Shown: positions 1 through 6,356 of the stretch, piece after piece
How the letters are laid out: every line of letters begins with the position of its first letter
Numbering within the stretch: position 1 is the first letter of the stretch
Source: JBDRLV01 sp043812755
GTDB taxonomy: Bacteria > Patescibacteriota > Patescibacteriia > UBA9934 > GWF2-40-263
Length of the DNA: 14,638 nt
Direction: 5' to 3'
Assembly (NCBI GenBank): GCA_043812755.1
Contig: JBDRLV010000002.1
Coordinates: forward strand, 1 to 14,638
Program-made: the position numbers and the translations under genes
Notes under the pieces: generated by a model
What the model was told of the DNA's origin: nothing
Seen by the model: only the letters and a program-made list of their open reading frames with translations
The model's database searches: none

Positions 1-10
1 AAACTCTATT

Positions 11-119
11 TGTCATTCTGGGGACCCTGAGCAAGTGAAGACAAAGTCCGAACGTCAAAGGGGACGAAGAATCTCATTGTCATACAATGGGATCCTTCGG
101 CTAAAGCCTCAGGATGACA
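11..119. repeat. Long imperfect hairpin, dispersed-repeat-like element
   Basis: The ends pair as an outer stem: 11-23 with 107-119, 13 pairs counting G-U wobbles. Inside is a second stem, 65-80 with 84-99, broken by one mismatch and closed on a 3-base loop. The start TGTCATTCTG, the GAAGAATCTC core and the end CAGGATGACA resemble a family of palindromic intergenic repeats that I recall from many bacterial draft genomes. The copy here cannot be compared with others from one window. No protein is credible across it. It lies just downstream of the terminator of the last minus-strand gene. Confidence 0.6.
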
Positions 120-127
120 GGCATAGG

Positions 128-155
128 AAAAAAAAGCGGACCATACAGATCCGCT
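128..155 (-). terminator. Rho-independent terminator of the VWA-like gene
   Basis: On the minus strand a 6-bp stem (AGCGGA 150-155 by 135-140) closes a 9-base loop and is followed by a run of eight T (128-135). It lies about 20 bases past the stop codon at 174. The short stem is compensated by high G+C and a strong T tract. Confidence 0.75.
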
Positions 156-173
156 GCGTGTATATAAGATGCG

Positions 174-1403
174 CTATTCGTAACGCCGAATACGTAAAGA
201 ACCATCTTCGCAGATTTCTGCTTCCCAATCTGATCTGTGAAGCACATCGCTAACATACATCCACCACTGTGAGTCACCAGTCACAAATAAAGGAAGTACC
301 ACACCTGCGCAGTAGGCCCAGCCTTCATCGTCTGGATCTGGCTTAGGACATTTCGGCGAGGTTATCAGATTCCTCAATGTATTCAGGAACTGGGTGACTT
401 GCCTCATCTCCTCAGATGCAAGCTGGGCGTTTGCGTCATCAGGAGTTGGGAAAGGATGATCTTCTGGATAGGGCTTCTCGCGCCCTTGCCTGCCAGGCTC
501 AACCTCATCGCCAGTGCACGTTTGCAGATACTGCCAAAACGGTGTGAGAACTCTGCTCACAAAGTCGATTCGCTCTGGTTCCTGCGGCTCGTCGCGAGCG
601 TTGACCATGTCATCCAGATACTGTTCAAGCGTACGCCTGCCATTGGCAAGTGCCAAAGTACCAAGCAAAAGATCAGTGATAGCCTCGTCATCATGCCCAA
701 AGTGAATGATGTTATCCTTACCAATCAATTCCTCCCAGGTTCCAAGCGCTCTTTCGTCGCCGTAGTCATACCTGCGATGAAGAAGGAATACATTTCCTTT
801 GAACTTGCGCTTGAGATCCTCAAAGACCTGTTTGGTCTCCTCTGCCTTGCGTGATCCGCCAAAAATTCTGCTCATGTCAGAGGGGTAAAGCCGACTTGAC
901 ACTCCCTCATCTGCCACAAACACACAAAACGCATTGGCGCCTTCTGGGATATCACACATGTATGCGTAAAAATACGCTGCATACTCATAGCCCTCTACAT
1001 GATTTCCGCCACCCATTTTTTCACGCCAAAAACGACTCAGCCAATTGTCCATGTCTCGCATTTTGGTAAAATCACCAACTTGAAGTGTTGCTTGGTCTCT
1101 TACATCACCAACTGCTGCAACACTCACATCAGGATCATCAAGGTATCTGTTTTTGATGACCTGTCCAGCAAACATAGGAGCCTTATCCACAAAAACAAGT
1201 GGCAAAGCATCCACTGAGCCAGTAACGTCATAGATGATCGCCAGTACGTCTTGGGCAGAGGTTGAGATGCGTCTCGTTGGACGAGTGCTCTCATCAACCC
1301 TATCTTGGCTCATGATTTCTTCAGCCACAGTCGAGAATCCACGATCTCCGCGCGCGTATCCATGTGTGGTATCACGATGGTAAGTTTTTCCTCCATCACC
1401 CAT
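174..1403 (-). CDS. Cytoplasmic VWA-like domain protein of unknown function
   Basis: A 409-residue protein with no signal peptide or membrane segment, so probably cytosolic. Residues about 50-260 read as a von Willebrand A-type fold. Strand 1 is followed by a degenerate metal site, D59-V-T61-G-S63 (the usual motif is DxSxS). A GGGN stretch followed by an EGYEYA helix (131-142) sits where VWA domains carry GG(T/D)xPE. A hydrophobic strand then ends in VADEG (163-167), matching the usual LTDG. The threonine and asparagine replacements make normal MIDAS metal binding uncertain. Residues 260-409 are not recognised; they hold a proline- and aspartate-rich stretch (309-323 and 350-360) and several tryptophans. 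The ATG at 1403 is supported by GGAGG five bases upstream. The gene has its own promoter and terminator. Base composition looks richer in G+C than that of the division genes. Function unknown; a partnership with the neighbouring lipoprotein is a guess. Confidence 0.85.
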   Translation of the reverse strand: MGDGGKTYHRDTTHGYARGDRGFSTVAEEIMSQDRVDESTRPTRRISTSAQDVLAIIYDVTGSVDALPLVFVDKAPMFAGQVIKNRYLDDPDVSVAAVGDVRDQATLQVGDFTKMRDMDNWLSRFWREKMGGGNHVEGYEYAAYFYAYMCDIPEGANAFCVFVADEGVSSRLYPSDMSRIFGGSRKAEETKQVFEDLKRKFKGNVFLLHRRYDYGDERALGTWEELIGKDNIIHFGHDDEAITDLLLGTLALANGRRTLEQYLDDMVNARDEPQEPERIDFVSRVLTPFWQYLQTCTGDEVEPGRQGREKPYPEDHPFPTPDDANAQLASEEMRQVTQFLNTLRNLITSPKCPKPDPDDEGWAYCAGVVLPLFVTGDSQWWMYVSDVLHRSDWEAEICEDGSLRIRRYE

Positions 1404-1408
1404 GATTT

Positions 1409-1413
1409 CCTCC
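1409..1413 (-). promoter_or_regulatory. Strong Shine-Dalgarno (GGAGG) for the VWA-like gene
   Basis: GGAGG lies five bases before the ATG at 1403. It fixes that start rather than an internal methionine at residue 31. It is notable because most genes to the right in this window have no such motif. Confidence 0.8.
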
Positions 1414-1458
1414 AGTCAGTGAGTGTTAAACAGTGCAAGCTAAATGCTAAGCAGTCTT

Positions 1459-1487
1459 TTTTTATCAGATTAAATCAATGTTGTCAA
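1459..1487 (-). promoter_or_regulatory. Sigma-70-type promoter for the VWA-like gene
   Basis: A perfect TTGACA (1482-1487) is separated by 17 bases from TAAAAA (1459-1464, four of six matches to TATAAT). Predicted transcription start is near 1452, giving a leader of about 49 bases that contains the GGAGG site. It lies between the terminator of the upstream lipoprotein gene and this gene. Confidence 0.6.
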
Positions 1488-1504
1488 TAGTAAATGCTCT
1501 GCAA

Positions 1505-1532
1505 CAAAAAACGGGGCTCTGGCAGTCCCGTT
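1505..1532 (-). terminator. Terminator of the lipoprotein gene
   Basis: On the minus strand AACGGG (1527-1532) pairs with CCCGTT (1510-1515) around an 11-base loop, and a T run follows (1506-1511, partly shared with the stem). It lies about 60 bases after the stop codon at 1591 and just before the next promoter, so the two genes are separate transcription units. Confidence 0.7.
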
Positions 1533-1570
1533 ACGAAATGAACGTATTTAACGAATGCTGTTTGCCTTGC

Positions 1571-1590
1571 GGACGTTGCATGCAACGTCC
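1571..1590. repeat. Perfect 20-bp palindrome directly after a stop codon
   Basis: GGACGTTGCATGCAACGTCC reads the same on both strands with no loop. It abuts the TAG stop (1591-1593) of the lipoprotein gene. On the plus strand it continues as CTAC on one side only. The sequence resembles REP-like dispersed palindromes of the form GTAGGGACGTTGCATGC... that I recall from other genomes. The repeat edge supplies part of the stop-codon context, as if the element had inserted at the gene end. Confidence 0.7.
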
Positions 1591-2796
1591 CTACTCGCCT
1601 TCGCCCTCTTCCTCATCCTCTGGATCAGGCTCTGGCTCAGGTGGAGGTGGAGGGCCTTTGCCACTCTTGATCTGAGACTCCCACACGCGGGCAAGATCAT
1701 TAAGCCTGAACGTGCGAGCCACATCCACAAATATCAAACGATACTTGGCAATCAAGGCATTGCCCTTGGCACCCTTACCTGCAGCAACCCAACGGCGGTA
1801 GAACCAGCCCTGAGCACGCGGTCGTTCATCATCATGATAACCAAGGGAAAAAAGATACTCATTTTGCTCAAGATCACGCTCGATCTGTGGGAAATCCGAC
1901 CATGTTGCATACCAAAACGCTGGCAACATGGTTTTGATCATTTCAGCAGTTTTGTCTGGCACAAAATCTGTGCTCCTGAGAATCGTCAATCCCCAGCCTG
2001 CAAGCAAATCAACCACAGTAGGGTCGTTTGCAAGCGAAGCCATGGCGCGAAGAAGCGGACCTCTTGCCATCACATAACCACCCTCAGAATCAACCTCATC
2101 AATGTGCCCCAACACATAGAGGAAGCTCCCGTCAACCAAAGAGTTCTGCACATTTTGGGGATCTGTCACCCAGTTGTACAGCTGCCAGTCATCATCTGAA
2201 GACACCTTCTGTGGGTCTGTATTTGCAACTCGGCCAAGCTCACTCAGCACCAAAGAAACGATGCTGGAGATTGATGGCACAAACTGCTTTGTGGCAGAAA
2301 CTGGCTCTGGTCTTGCATACACCAGCAAGCATTGCTTTTCAGGAACCTGCCACTCCCCCTCAGCTGCTTCCTCAGACGAAAACTCAACCTCAATGGGTGG
2401 TGGGAATGCCACAGTAGCAATTGCTTTATGCTCAGGAAGGGTCGGATACTCTCCTGCAACTCGAACAGCAGTGTTGAATCGCACAAGGCTCTGACGCAGC
2501 TGCCTCATTGCCAGTTTCTTGGCTTTCTCAGTCTCATGCACAAGAGCAGGCGCGCCTGCGAGAGTTTTTTGGCAGACATTTGCCCAGCTTTCCCACCTGA
2601 CAATGAGCTCGGCTTTTTTCTTGTCGGCTTCTTCAAGCTCTTCGATCCTCGTCAGCTTTTCAGCCAAACGACTATCCAGACGATCAGCGCGTTCTCTTGC
2701 TTTTATTGTGGCTACATTCTCATCTCCACACAAGAGGTCAGAACAACCTGCGCAAAAAAACAAAACTGTCAAAAAAATGAAAAGGATATTCCTCAC
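1591..2796 (-). CDS. Predicted lipoprotein with coiled coil, unknown function
   Basis: A 401-residue protein. Residues 1-17 form a signal sequence ending in a lipobox-like C-A-G-C with the lipid-accepting cysteine at 18. The -3 position is cysteine rather than leucine, so processing by signal peptidase II is likely but not certain. Residues about 29-70 are charged and heptad-like, a probable coiled coil. The middle (150-375) is a tryptophan- and acid-rich globular region that I do not recognise. The tail (379-401) is a run of prolines followed by almost only D, E and G. Translation starts at a GTG (2794-2796) fixed by a perfect AGGAGGT. The gene has its own TTGACA promoter and a terminator on each side. 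It is likely anchored on the outer face of the membrane. Its neighbour is a cytoplasmic VWA-like protein with a similarly G+C-rich look and the same strong translation signals, so the two may share an origin. Confidence 0.85.
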   Translation of the reverse strand: MRNILFIFLTVLFFCAGCSDLLCGDENVATIKARERADRLDSRLAEKLTRIEELEEADKKKAELIVRWESWANVCQKTLAGAPALVHETEKAKKLAMRQLRQSLVRFNTAVRVAGEYPTLPEHKAIATVAFPPPIEVEFSSEEAAEGEWQVPEKQCLLVYARPEPVSATKQFVPSISSIVSLVLSELGRVANTDPQKVSSDDDWQLYNWVTDPQNVQNSLVDGSFLYVLGHIDEVDSEGGYVMARGPLLRAMASLANDPTVVDLLAGWGLTILRSTDFVPDKTAEMIKTMLPAFWYATWSDFPQIERDLEQNEYLFSLGYHDDERPRAQGWFYRRWVAAGKGAKGNALIAKYRLIFVDVARTFRLNDLARVWESQIKSGKGPPPPPEPEPDPEDEEEGEGE

Positions 2797-2800
2797 AACA

Positions 2801-2807
2801 ACCTCCT
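2801..2807 (-). promoter_or_regulatory. Perfect Shine-Dalgarno deciding a GTG start
   Basis: AGGAGGT sits four bases upstream of the GTG at 2794-2796. No ATG is suitably placed near it, and the GTG gives an uninterrupted signal peptide, so this site decides the start of the lipoprotein gene. Confidence 0.85.
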
Positions 2808-2840
2808 AGGTAGCTTGGTTTCACATTATTTCTACCTTTT

Positions 2841-2857
2841 CCTTTAAACCTTAAAGG
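2841..2857. repeat. 7-bp inverted repeat at the predicted transcript start
   Basis: CCTTTAA (2841-2847) and TTAAAGG (2851-2857) are exact reverse complements around 3 bases. They sit immediately downstream of the -10 box at 2865-2870, so the element would form the very 5' end of the lipoprotein mRNA or act as an operator. Function is inferred. Confidence 0.45.
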
Positions 2858-2864
2858 ACCAAAC

Positions 2865-2893
2865 AATATAATGCAAATTTTGATTTTTGTCAA
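2865..2893 (-). promoter_or_regulatory. Sigma-70-type promoter for the lipoprotein gene
   Basis: A perfect TTGACA (2888-2893) and TATATT (2865-2870, five of six matches) are separated by exactly 17 bases. Predicted start is near 2858, leaving a leader of about 60 bases with the AGGAGGT site. This is the best promoter in the window by consensus. Confidence 0.8.
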
Positions 2894-2900
2894 GTCTCAT

Positions 2901-2922
2901 AGACCCCCTTTAGTAAGGTGGG
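2901..2922. repeat. TTAGTAAGG-type imperfect palindrome, copy 1
   Basis: CCCCCTT (2904-2910) can pair with AAGGTGGG (2915-2922) around TAGT with one mismatch. A second, more diverged copy lies at 2965-2997 on the other side of the terminator. The form is like dispersed CCCCCTTAGTAAGGGGG-type palindromes that I recall from other genomes. Confidence 0.4.
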
Positions 2923-2926
2923 AACG

Positions 2927-2953
2927 AAAAAACAGCGGTTATCGCTGTTTTTT
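2927..2953. terminator. Bidirectional terminator after pyk
   Basis: CAGCG (2933-2937) pairs with CGCTG (2943-2947) and the stem is extended by six A-T pairs (2927-2932 with 2948-2953), 11 bp in all around 5 bases. The T run on either strand makes it usable in both directions. It lies 46 bases past the pyk stop and ends that transcript before the lipoprotein promoter. Confidence 0.9.
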
Positions 2954-2964
2954 CTGGATCGCAC

Positions 2965-2997
2965 AGACCCCCCTTATTTTCCCCTTAGTAAAGGCGG
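2965..2997. repeat. TTAGTAAGG-type imperfect palindrome, copy 2
   Basis: GACCCCCC at 2966-2973 and CCCCTTAGTAAAGGCGGA at 2981-2998 echo the block at 2902-2922 (GACCCCC then TTTAGTAAGGTGGGA), with about 10 extra bases between the two parts. It runs up to the TGA stop of pyk (2999-3001). Divergence is high, so homology of the two copies is plausible, not proven. Confidence 0.35.
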
Positions 2998-2998
2998 A

Positions 2999-4357
2999 TC
3001 AAACAGAAACTATATCAAAACCTGATTTGTGATCAAGCCCGCGCATCACGATTAACCTCATTCCCTTTTGCACCAATTTTTGTTTTTTAAGTTCATTCAA
3101 AGCATCTTTTTCAAAATTCCCTTTTGTACCACCCTTTAAATAAAATGGCTGAACTCCCCATCGTAAATTTGCTTGACGCATTATTGTTTCATTTGCAGTT
3201 GCTAAAAATAATGGAATCTCAGGACGCGCCATTAAAAGTTGCTCTGACCATGCAACAGAATCATGTGAACATATCACTCCATCAATATGCCCACCTTGAG
3301 CAAAAACTTTAAGTGCATATGCAACCGAACGGATTGGATCAGACGGTTCATCCTTACCAAGCACAACATCATCATAAGGCGACTCTTCAGCCTCAATGAT
3401 AATATCACTCATATACTTCACTGCTTCAATTGGATACTTGCCTGTTGCTGTTTCTCCAGAAAGCATAACTGCATCAGTATGATCACAAACAGCATTTGCA
3501 ACATCTGACACTTCAGCTCGTGTTGGGCGTGAATTTTCCTCCATTGATGCCAACATTTGAGTTGCAACAATAACAGGCTTGCCTGCAAGCCTGCAAAGCT
3601 CAATTATCTTTTTTTGGACCAATGGGACATCAGAGGCTCTTATCTCAAGGCCTAAATCACCGCGTGCTATCATTACGCCGTCAGCAACCTCTAATATCTC
3701 TTTAAAACGCGCTACAGCCTCTTTCCGCTCTATTTTGACTATTATGCGTGGCAATACTTTTCTTGTGCCTGCAGATTGCGCAATAAGCTTTTGCAAATGT
3801 TCAACATCTTTTGGGCTAGTAACAAAAGAAAGTGCTATCCAGTCAGCACCTTGCTCAATAGCAAAAACTAAATCCTTTTTGTCTTTGGCAGTAATTGATG
3901 AAACCTCTAGTTTTGAATCAGGAAAATTCAATCCTTTGTGAGAAACAATAGTACCACTGTTACTCATTTTTAATTTAACTGATGAGCTTGCTACAGACAC
4001 AACTTTACCTTCATAAATTCCATCAGCAATCAAAACTCTATGCTTTTTCTTTACTCCTTTATCTAATCCTTTTAGTGTTACAGGAAATTCAATTGTATCG
4101 CCTTTTTTAAAATTTATTTCACCTTTAATATCTCCAACACGAATTTTTGGGCCCTGCAAATCAGCAATAATAGCAACAGGCTCTTTTGCTTTTTTACCAG
4201 CAACCCGCACCTTCTTAATAACCCTCGCATGATATTCGTGAATGTTATGAGATAAATTCATGCGAGCAACATTCATTCCTGCTTTTATCAAAGCGCTTAT
4301 TTTTGAATCCGAATCACTAGCAGGCCCAATTGTGCAGACAATTTTTGTTCTTTTCAT
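2999..4357 (-). CDS. pyk: Pyruvate kinase, K+-independent type by residue pattern
   Basis: Transfers phosphate from phosphoenolpyruvate to ADP, the last step of glycolysis, in the cytosol. It is 452 residues from the ATG at 4357, close to the usual 470. The start is chosen because MKRTKIVCTIGPAS is the family's normal N-terminus; an in-frame TTG (4381) and ATG (4372) upstream would add 8 or 5 residues. Substrate residues R32, N34 and S36 are present. K208-I-E210 and MIARGDLGLE (229-238, D234) carry the catalytic lysine and the metal ligands; T266 lies in VATQM. The C-terminal allosteric-type domain (about 340-452) is complete. The loop D66-L-Q-G-P-K-I-R-V74 has Leu, Gln, Lys and Val at positions equal to rabbit muscle 113, 114, 117 and 120, the set reported for enzymes that do not need K+. 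It follows nrdR by 32 bases, probably on the same transcript, and ends at a strong terminator. Confidence 0.97.
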   Translation of the reverse strand: MKRTKIVCTIGPASDSDSKISALIKAGMNVARMNLSHNIHEYHARVIKKVRVAGKKAKEPVAIIADLQGPKIRVGDIKGEINFKKGDTIEFPVTLKGLDKGVKKKHRVLIADGIYEGKVVSVASSSVKLKMSNSGTIVSHKGLNFPDSKLEVSSITAKDKKDLVFAIEQGADWIALSFVTSPKDVEHLQKLIAQSAGTRKVLPRIIVKIERKEAVARFKEILEVADGVMIARGDLGLEIRASDVPLVQKKIIELCRLAGKPVIVATQMLASMEENSRPTRAEVSDVANAVCDHTDAVMLSGETATGKYPIEAVKYMSDIIIEAEESPYDDVVLGKDEPSDPIRSVAYALKVFAQGGHIDGVICSHDSVAWSEQLLMARPEIPLFLATANETIMRQANLRWGVQPFYLKGGTKGNFEKDALNELKKQKLVQKGMRLIVMRGLDHKSGFDIVSV

Positions 4358-4389
4358 ATAATTTATTTCCATCTTGTTCAAATGGAAGG

Positions 4390-4884
4390 CTAAAGCTTTT
4401 GGCTACTAGTCTTTTTTTTCTTGATTTTCTTTTTCCCTTTTATAAGTTTCTTTAATTCTGTCTGAAATGAATCAACATCTTCAAAAGAACGATACACAGA
4501 TGCAAAACGAATATAAGCAACTTTATCAAATGACTTAAGGCAATTCATTACAATCTCACCCAAATCATTGCTGGTTATTTGGCTTCGGTATTTCTTTTGA
4601 ATATCCCGTTCAATTTTATGAACAAGCTTTTGAAAATTTGTATCAGTATACGATCTTTTCTCCAATGACTTCTCTAATCCTTTAACCATCTTATCCCTGC
4701 TATAAGCTTCTCTGTGACCATCACGCTTTACAACTGTTAAATCAAGAAGTTCTATTTCCTCAAGTGTTGAAAACCGAAAACCACACTTGTCACACTCACG
4801 GCGCCTTCGAACGCTTGCTCCGTCAGTTGACATGCGTGAATCAACGACTTTTGTATCTTTGTGGTTACATACTGCGCAACGCAT
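4390..4884 (-). CDS. nrdR: Transcriptional repressor NrdR
   Basis: ATP/dATP-sensing repressor of ribonucleotide reductase genes. Of 164 residues, 1-45 are the zinc ribbon, with C3-x2-C6 and C31-x2-C34 and the basic stretch RRRRE between them; about 48-138 are the ATP-cone, starting with VVKRDGHREAYSRDK. The family is usually about 150 residues. The extra length is a lysine-rich tail from about 144 (long runs of K), which may be non-specific DNA contact or simple drift of an A-rich 3' end. The ATG at 4884 has no Shine-Dalgarno and lies 8 bases from a TATAAT, so the message is predicted to be leaderless. pyk follows on the same strand. No ribonucleotide reductase gene and no clear pair of NrdR boxes is visible in the window, so its targets lie elsewhere. 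Confidence 0.97.
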   Translation of the reverse strand: MRCAVCNHKDTKVVDSRMSTDGASVRRRRECDKCGFRFSTLEEIELLDLTVVKRDGHREAYSRDKMVKGLEKSLEKRSYTDTNFQKLVHKIERDIQKKYRSQITSNDLGEIVMNCLKSFDKVAYIRFASVYRSFEDVDSFQTELKKLIKGKKKIKKKKTSSQKL

Positions 4885-4892
4885 ACAAGTAT

Positions 4893-4898
4893 ATTATA
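4893..4898 (-). promoter_or_regulatory. -10 box of a leaderless nrdR(-pyk) transcript
   Basis: A perfect TATAAT ends 8 bases before the nrdR ATG. A start 7 bases downstream of the box would be near 4886, leaving a leader of about 2 bases. The best -35 at 17-base spacing is only TTAGTA (4916-4921), three of six matches, and lies in a heptamer repeat. Confidence 0.6.
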
Positions 4899-4905
4899 CA
4901 TCATT

Positions 4906-4926
4906 AAATCCTAAATACTAAATACT
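4906..4926. repeat. Heptamer tandem repeat AAATACT
   Basis: Three adjacent 7-base units on the plus strand: AAATCCT, AAATACT, AAATACT. The array lies upstream of the nrdR -10 box and overlaps the possible -35. A similar 7-base array (AAWTWCT pattern) is at 10538-10565. Confidence 0.6.
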
Positions 4927-4942
4927 AAACAAATCTTAAATC

Positions 4943-4973
4943 AAAAACCCCAACGCTTAATTTTAACATTGGG
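4943..4973 (-). terminator. Terminator of ftsZ
   Basis: In minus-strand RNA CCCAAUG (4967-4973) pairs with CGUUGGG (4949-4955), including one G-U, around an 11-base loop, followed by GTTTTT (4943-4948). The wobble works only in minus-strand RNA, which fits the direction. It lies 37 bases past the ftsZ stop. Confidence 0.75.
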
Positions 4974-4975
4974 AT

Positions 4976-5000
4976 TTGGTCATTCATTGGCCATTGGTCA
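4976..5000. repeat. Heptamer repeat TTGGTCA in the ftsZ 3' region
   Basis: TTGGTCA (4976-4982), a 4-base TTCA, TTGGCCA (4987-4993) and TTGGTCA (4994-5000). It sits between the ftsZ stop codon and its terminator. Confidence 0.5.
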
Positions 5001-5009
5001 TTTCCAATA

Positions 5010-6266
5010 CTACATCATTTTCTTTCGAATAAACGCCGGGATTTCGATTTCATCCTGATCATCCAAGTTTTCAATGTCATCAAGTTTAGGTTGTGGTTTT
5101 TGTGGTTTTACAAAAGGTCTTGGCTGTTGTTTAAGTGGCTCTATCTGAGGCCTGTCATACTTAATTGTTGTGTTTTCATTTTCTTGTTTCTTTTCTTTTG
5201 TAATTTGATATCTTGAAACAGGAGCATCCTCCCTTGATCTTAAAAATGAAGATGGAGACCATGTGCTTTGCGCTTGAACCTCAACAGACCCTGGTGTATG
5301 TGTTCTTCTCTCACGACTGTCAAATCCTGTTGCAACAACAGTTATTCTTAATTCATCTTTTAATGATTCATCAATATTTGCACCAAAAATTACTTTGGCA
5401 TCTTCATCAGCGGAATTTGTAATCACTTTTGCTGCCTCTGCAACCTCATGCATTCCGAGATCTTCTCCGCCTGTAATAGTAAATAAAATTCCTTTTGCAC
5501 CATCAACAGACAGCTCCAGGAGCGGACTTGCGATTGCTTGTTTTGCAGCCTCAACTGCTCGATTTTCACCACCAGCTCTTCCTATTCCCATCAATGCAGA
5601 ACCTGAATTTTCCATAATTGCTTTTACATCAGCAAAGTCAACATTGATCAATCCTGGAACAGTAATCAACTCAGCGATTCCTTGCACACCTTGTCGCAAC
5701 ACATCGTCTACAACTGTAAAGGCATCCATGAGCGAAGTCTTTTTATCAATTATTTGCAAAACTCTATCGTTTGGGATTGTAATTATTGCATCAACATGTT
5801 CCCTCAAATGTTCATGGCCTTCCTCTGCAATACGGCTTCGTTGCGCACCTTCAAATGAAAATGGTTTTGTAACAACAGCAATTGTCAAAGCACCAATATC
5901 TTTTGCTAATTTTGCAGCTTCAGGAATTGCTCCTGTACCTGTTCCTCCACCAAGACCGCATGTTAGAAAAACCATATCTGCACCATTTAATGCATCTCTG
6001 ATTTCATTTTGATTCTCCTCAGCAGATCTCTTCCCCACCTCTGGATTCATTCCTGCGCCAAGTCCACGAGTTATTGTTTTTCCTATTACAATTTTTGTTG
6101 GAGATAAATTTTGATTTAAAGCCTGAACATCAGTGTTAACAGCAATAAATTCAACACCTTTTATATTGTCGGAAATCATTCTGTTTATTGCAGAACCACC
6201 TCCTCCTCCAATACCTACTACTTTAATTTTTGCAGACGTTTCAATGTCCGGTTTCACTTGAGCCAT
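5010..6266 (-). CDS. ftsZ: Cell division protein FtsZ
   Basis: Tubulin-like GTPase that polymerises into the division ring at the membrane. It is 418 residues. The nucleotide site shows GIGGGGGSAINRM (18-30), NTDVQAL (44-50) and the tubulin signature GGGTGTG (106-112). The synergy loop that completes the neighbouring subunit's GTPase is NVDFADVK (208-215). After the globular part (to about 315) comes a variable linker rich in Q, K and P, then the conserved C-terminal peptide EIEIPAFIRKKMM that binds FtsA. The ATG at 6266 starts a normal N-terminus but has no Shine-Dalgarno upstream. ftsA lies directly upstream on the same strand, but a terminator and a full promoter separate them, so ftsZ can be expressed independently. 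Inverted repeats flank that promoter. Confidence 0.98.
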   Translation of the reverse strand: MAQVKPDIETSAKIKVVGIGGGGGSAINRMISDNIKGVEFIAVNTDVQALNQNLSPTKIVIGKTITRGLGAGMNPEVGKRSAEENQNEIRDALNGADMVFLTCGLGGGTGTGAIPEAAKLAKDIGALTIAVVTKPFSFEGAQRSRIAEEGHEHLREHVDAIITIPNDRVLQIIDKKTSLMDAFTVVDDVLRQGVQGIAELITVPGLINVDFADVKAIMENSGSALMGIGRAGGENRAVEAAKQAIASPLLELSVDGAKGILFTITGGEDLGMHEVAEAAKVITNSADEDAKVIFGANIDESLKDELRITVVATGFDSRERRTHTPGSVEVQAQSTWSPSSFLRSREDAPVSRYQITKEKKQENENTTIKYDRPQIEPLKQQPRPFVKPQKPQPKLDDIENLDDQDEIEIPAFIRKKMM

Positions 6267-6292
6267 ATGATTAGAATTGTTGGATAAATTTT

Positions 6293-6319
6293 TTGTTCAA
6301 ACTTATCAACATTGAACAA
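6293..6319. repeat. 8-bp inverted repeat in the ftsZ leader
   Basis: TTGTTCAA (6293-6300) and TTGAACAA (6312-6319) are exact reverse complements around 11 bases, inside the predicted ftsZ 5' untranslated region. The right half overlaps the ACATTGAACA copy of the larger repeat at 6309-6356. It could be an mRNA hairpin or a regulator site. Confidence 0.5.
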
Positions 6320-6356
6320 TTATTTTCACCACTTTAATGCACAATGTGTTCAATGT
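6309..6356. promoter_or_regulatory. 10-bp inverted repeat flanking the ftsZ promoter, candidate operator
   Basis: ACATTGAACA (6309-6318) and TGTTCAATGT (6347-6356) are exact reverse complements 28 bases apart. One half overlaps the -35 box and the other lies just past the predicted transcript start. A third shorter copy, TGTTCAA, is at 6294-6300. This spacing is typical of operators for dimeric regulators. The regulator is unknown; the sites do not look like MraZ boxes. Confidence 0.45.

Noticed and set aside
399..854. Plus-strand open frame opposite the VWA-like gene
   Set aside because: It is antisense to a gene with a clear VWA pattern and GGAGG start; no supporting features.
1555..2199. 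214-codon open frame on the plus strand across the lipoprotein gene
   Set aside because: It is antisense to a gene with promoter, SD and signal peptide; its translation has no domain and no SD.
4358..4381. TTG or ATG starts 8 or 5 residues upstream in pyk
   Set aside because: The family begins at M-K/R-x-T-K-I-V-C-T-I-G-P; the ATG at 4357 gives that. The upstream ATG at 4372 cannot be fully excluded.
4885..5009. NrdR boxes for autoregulation upstream of nrdR
   Set aside because: The spacer is A+T-rich with heptamer repeats, but no pair of sites like the NrdR consensus could be identified by eye.
5395..6012. 205-codon open frame on the plus strand inside ftsZ
   Set aside because: It is antisense to a certain gene; its serine/alanine/proline-rich translation is the usual shadow of FtsZ codons.
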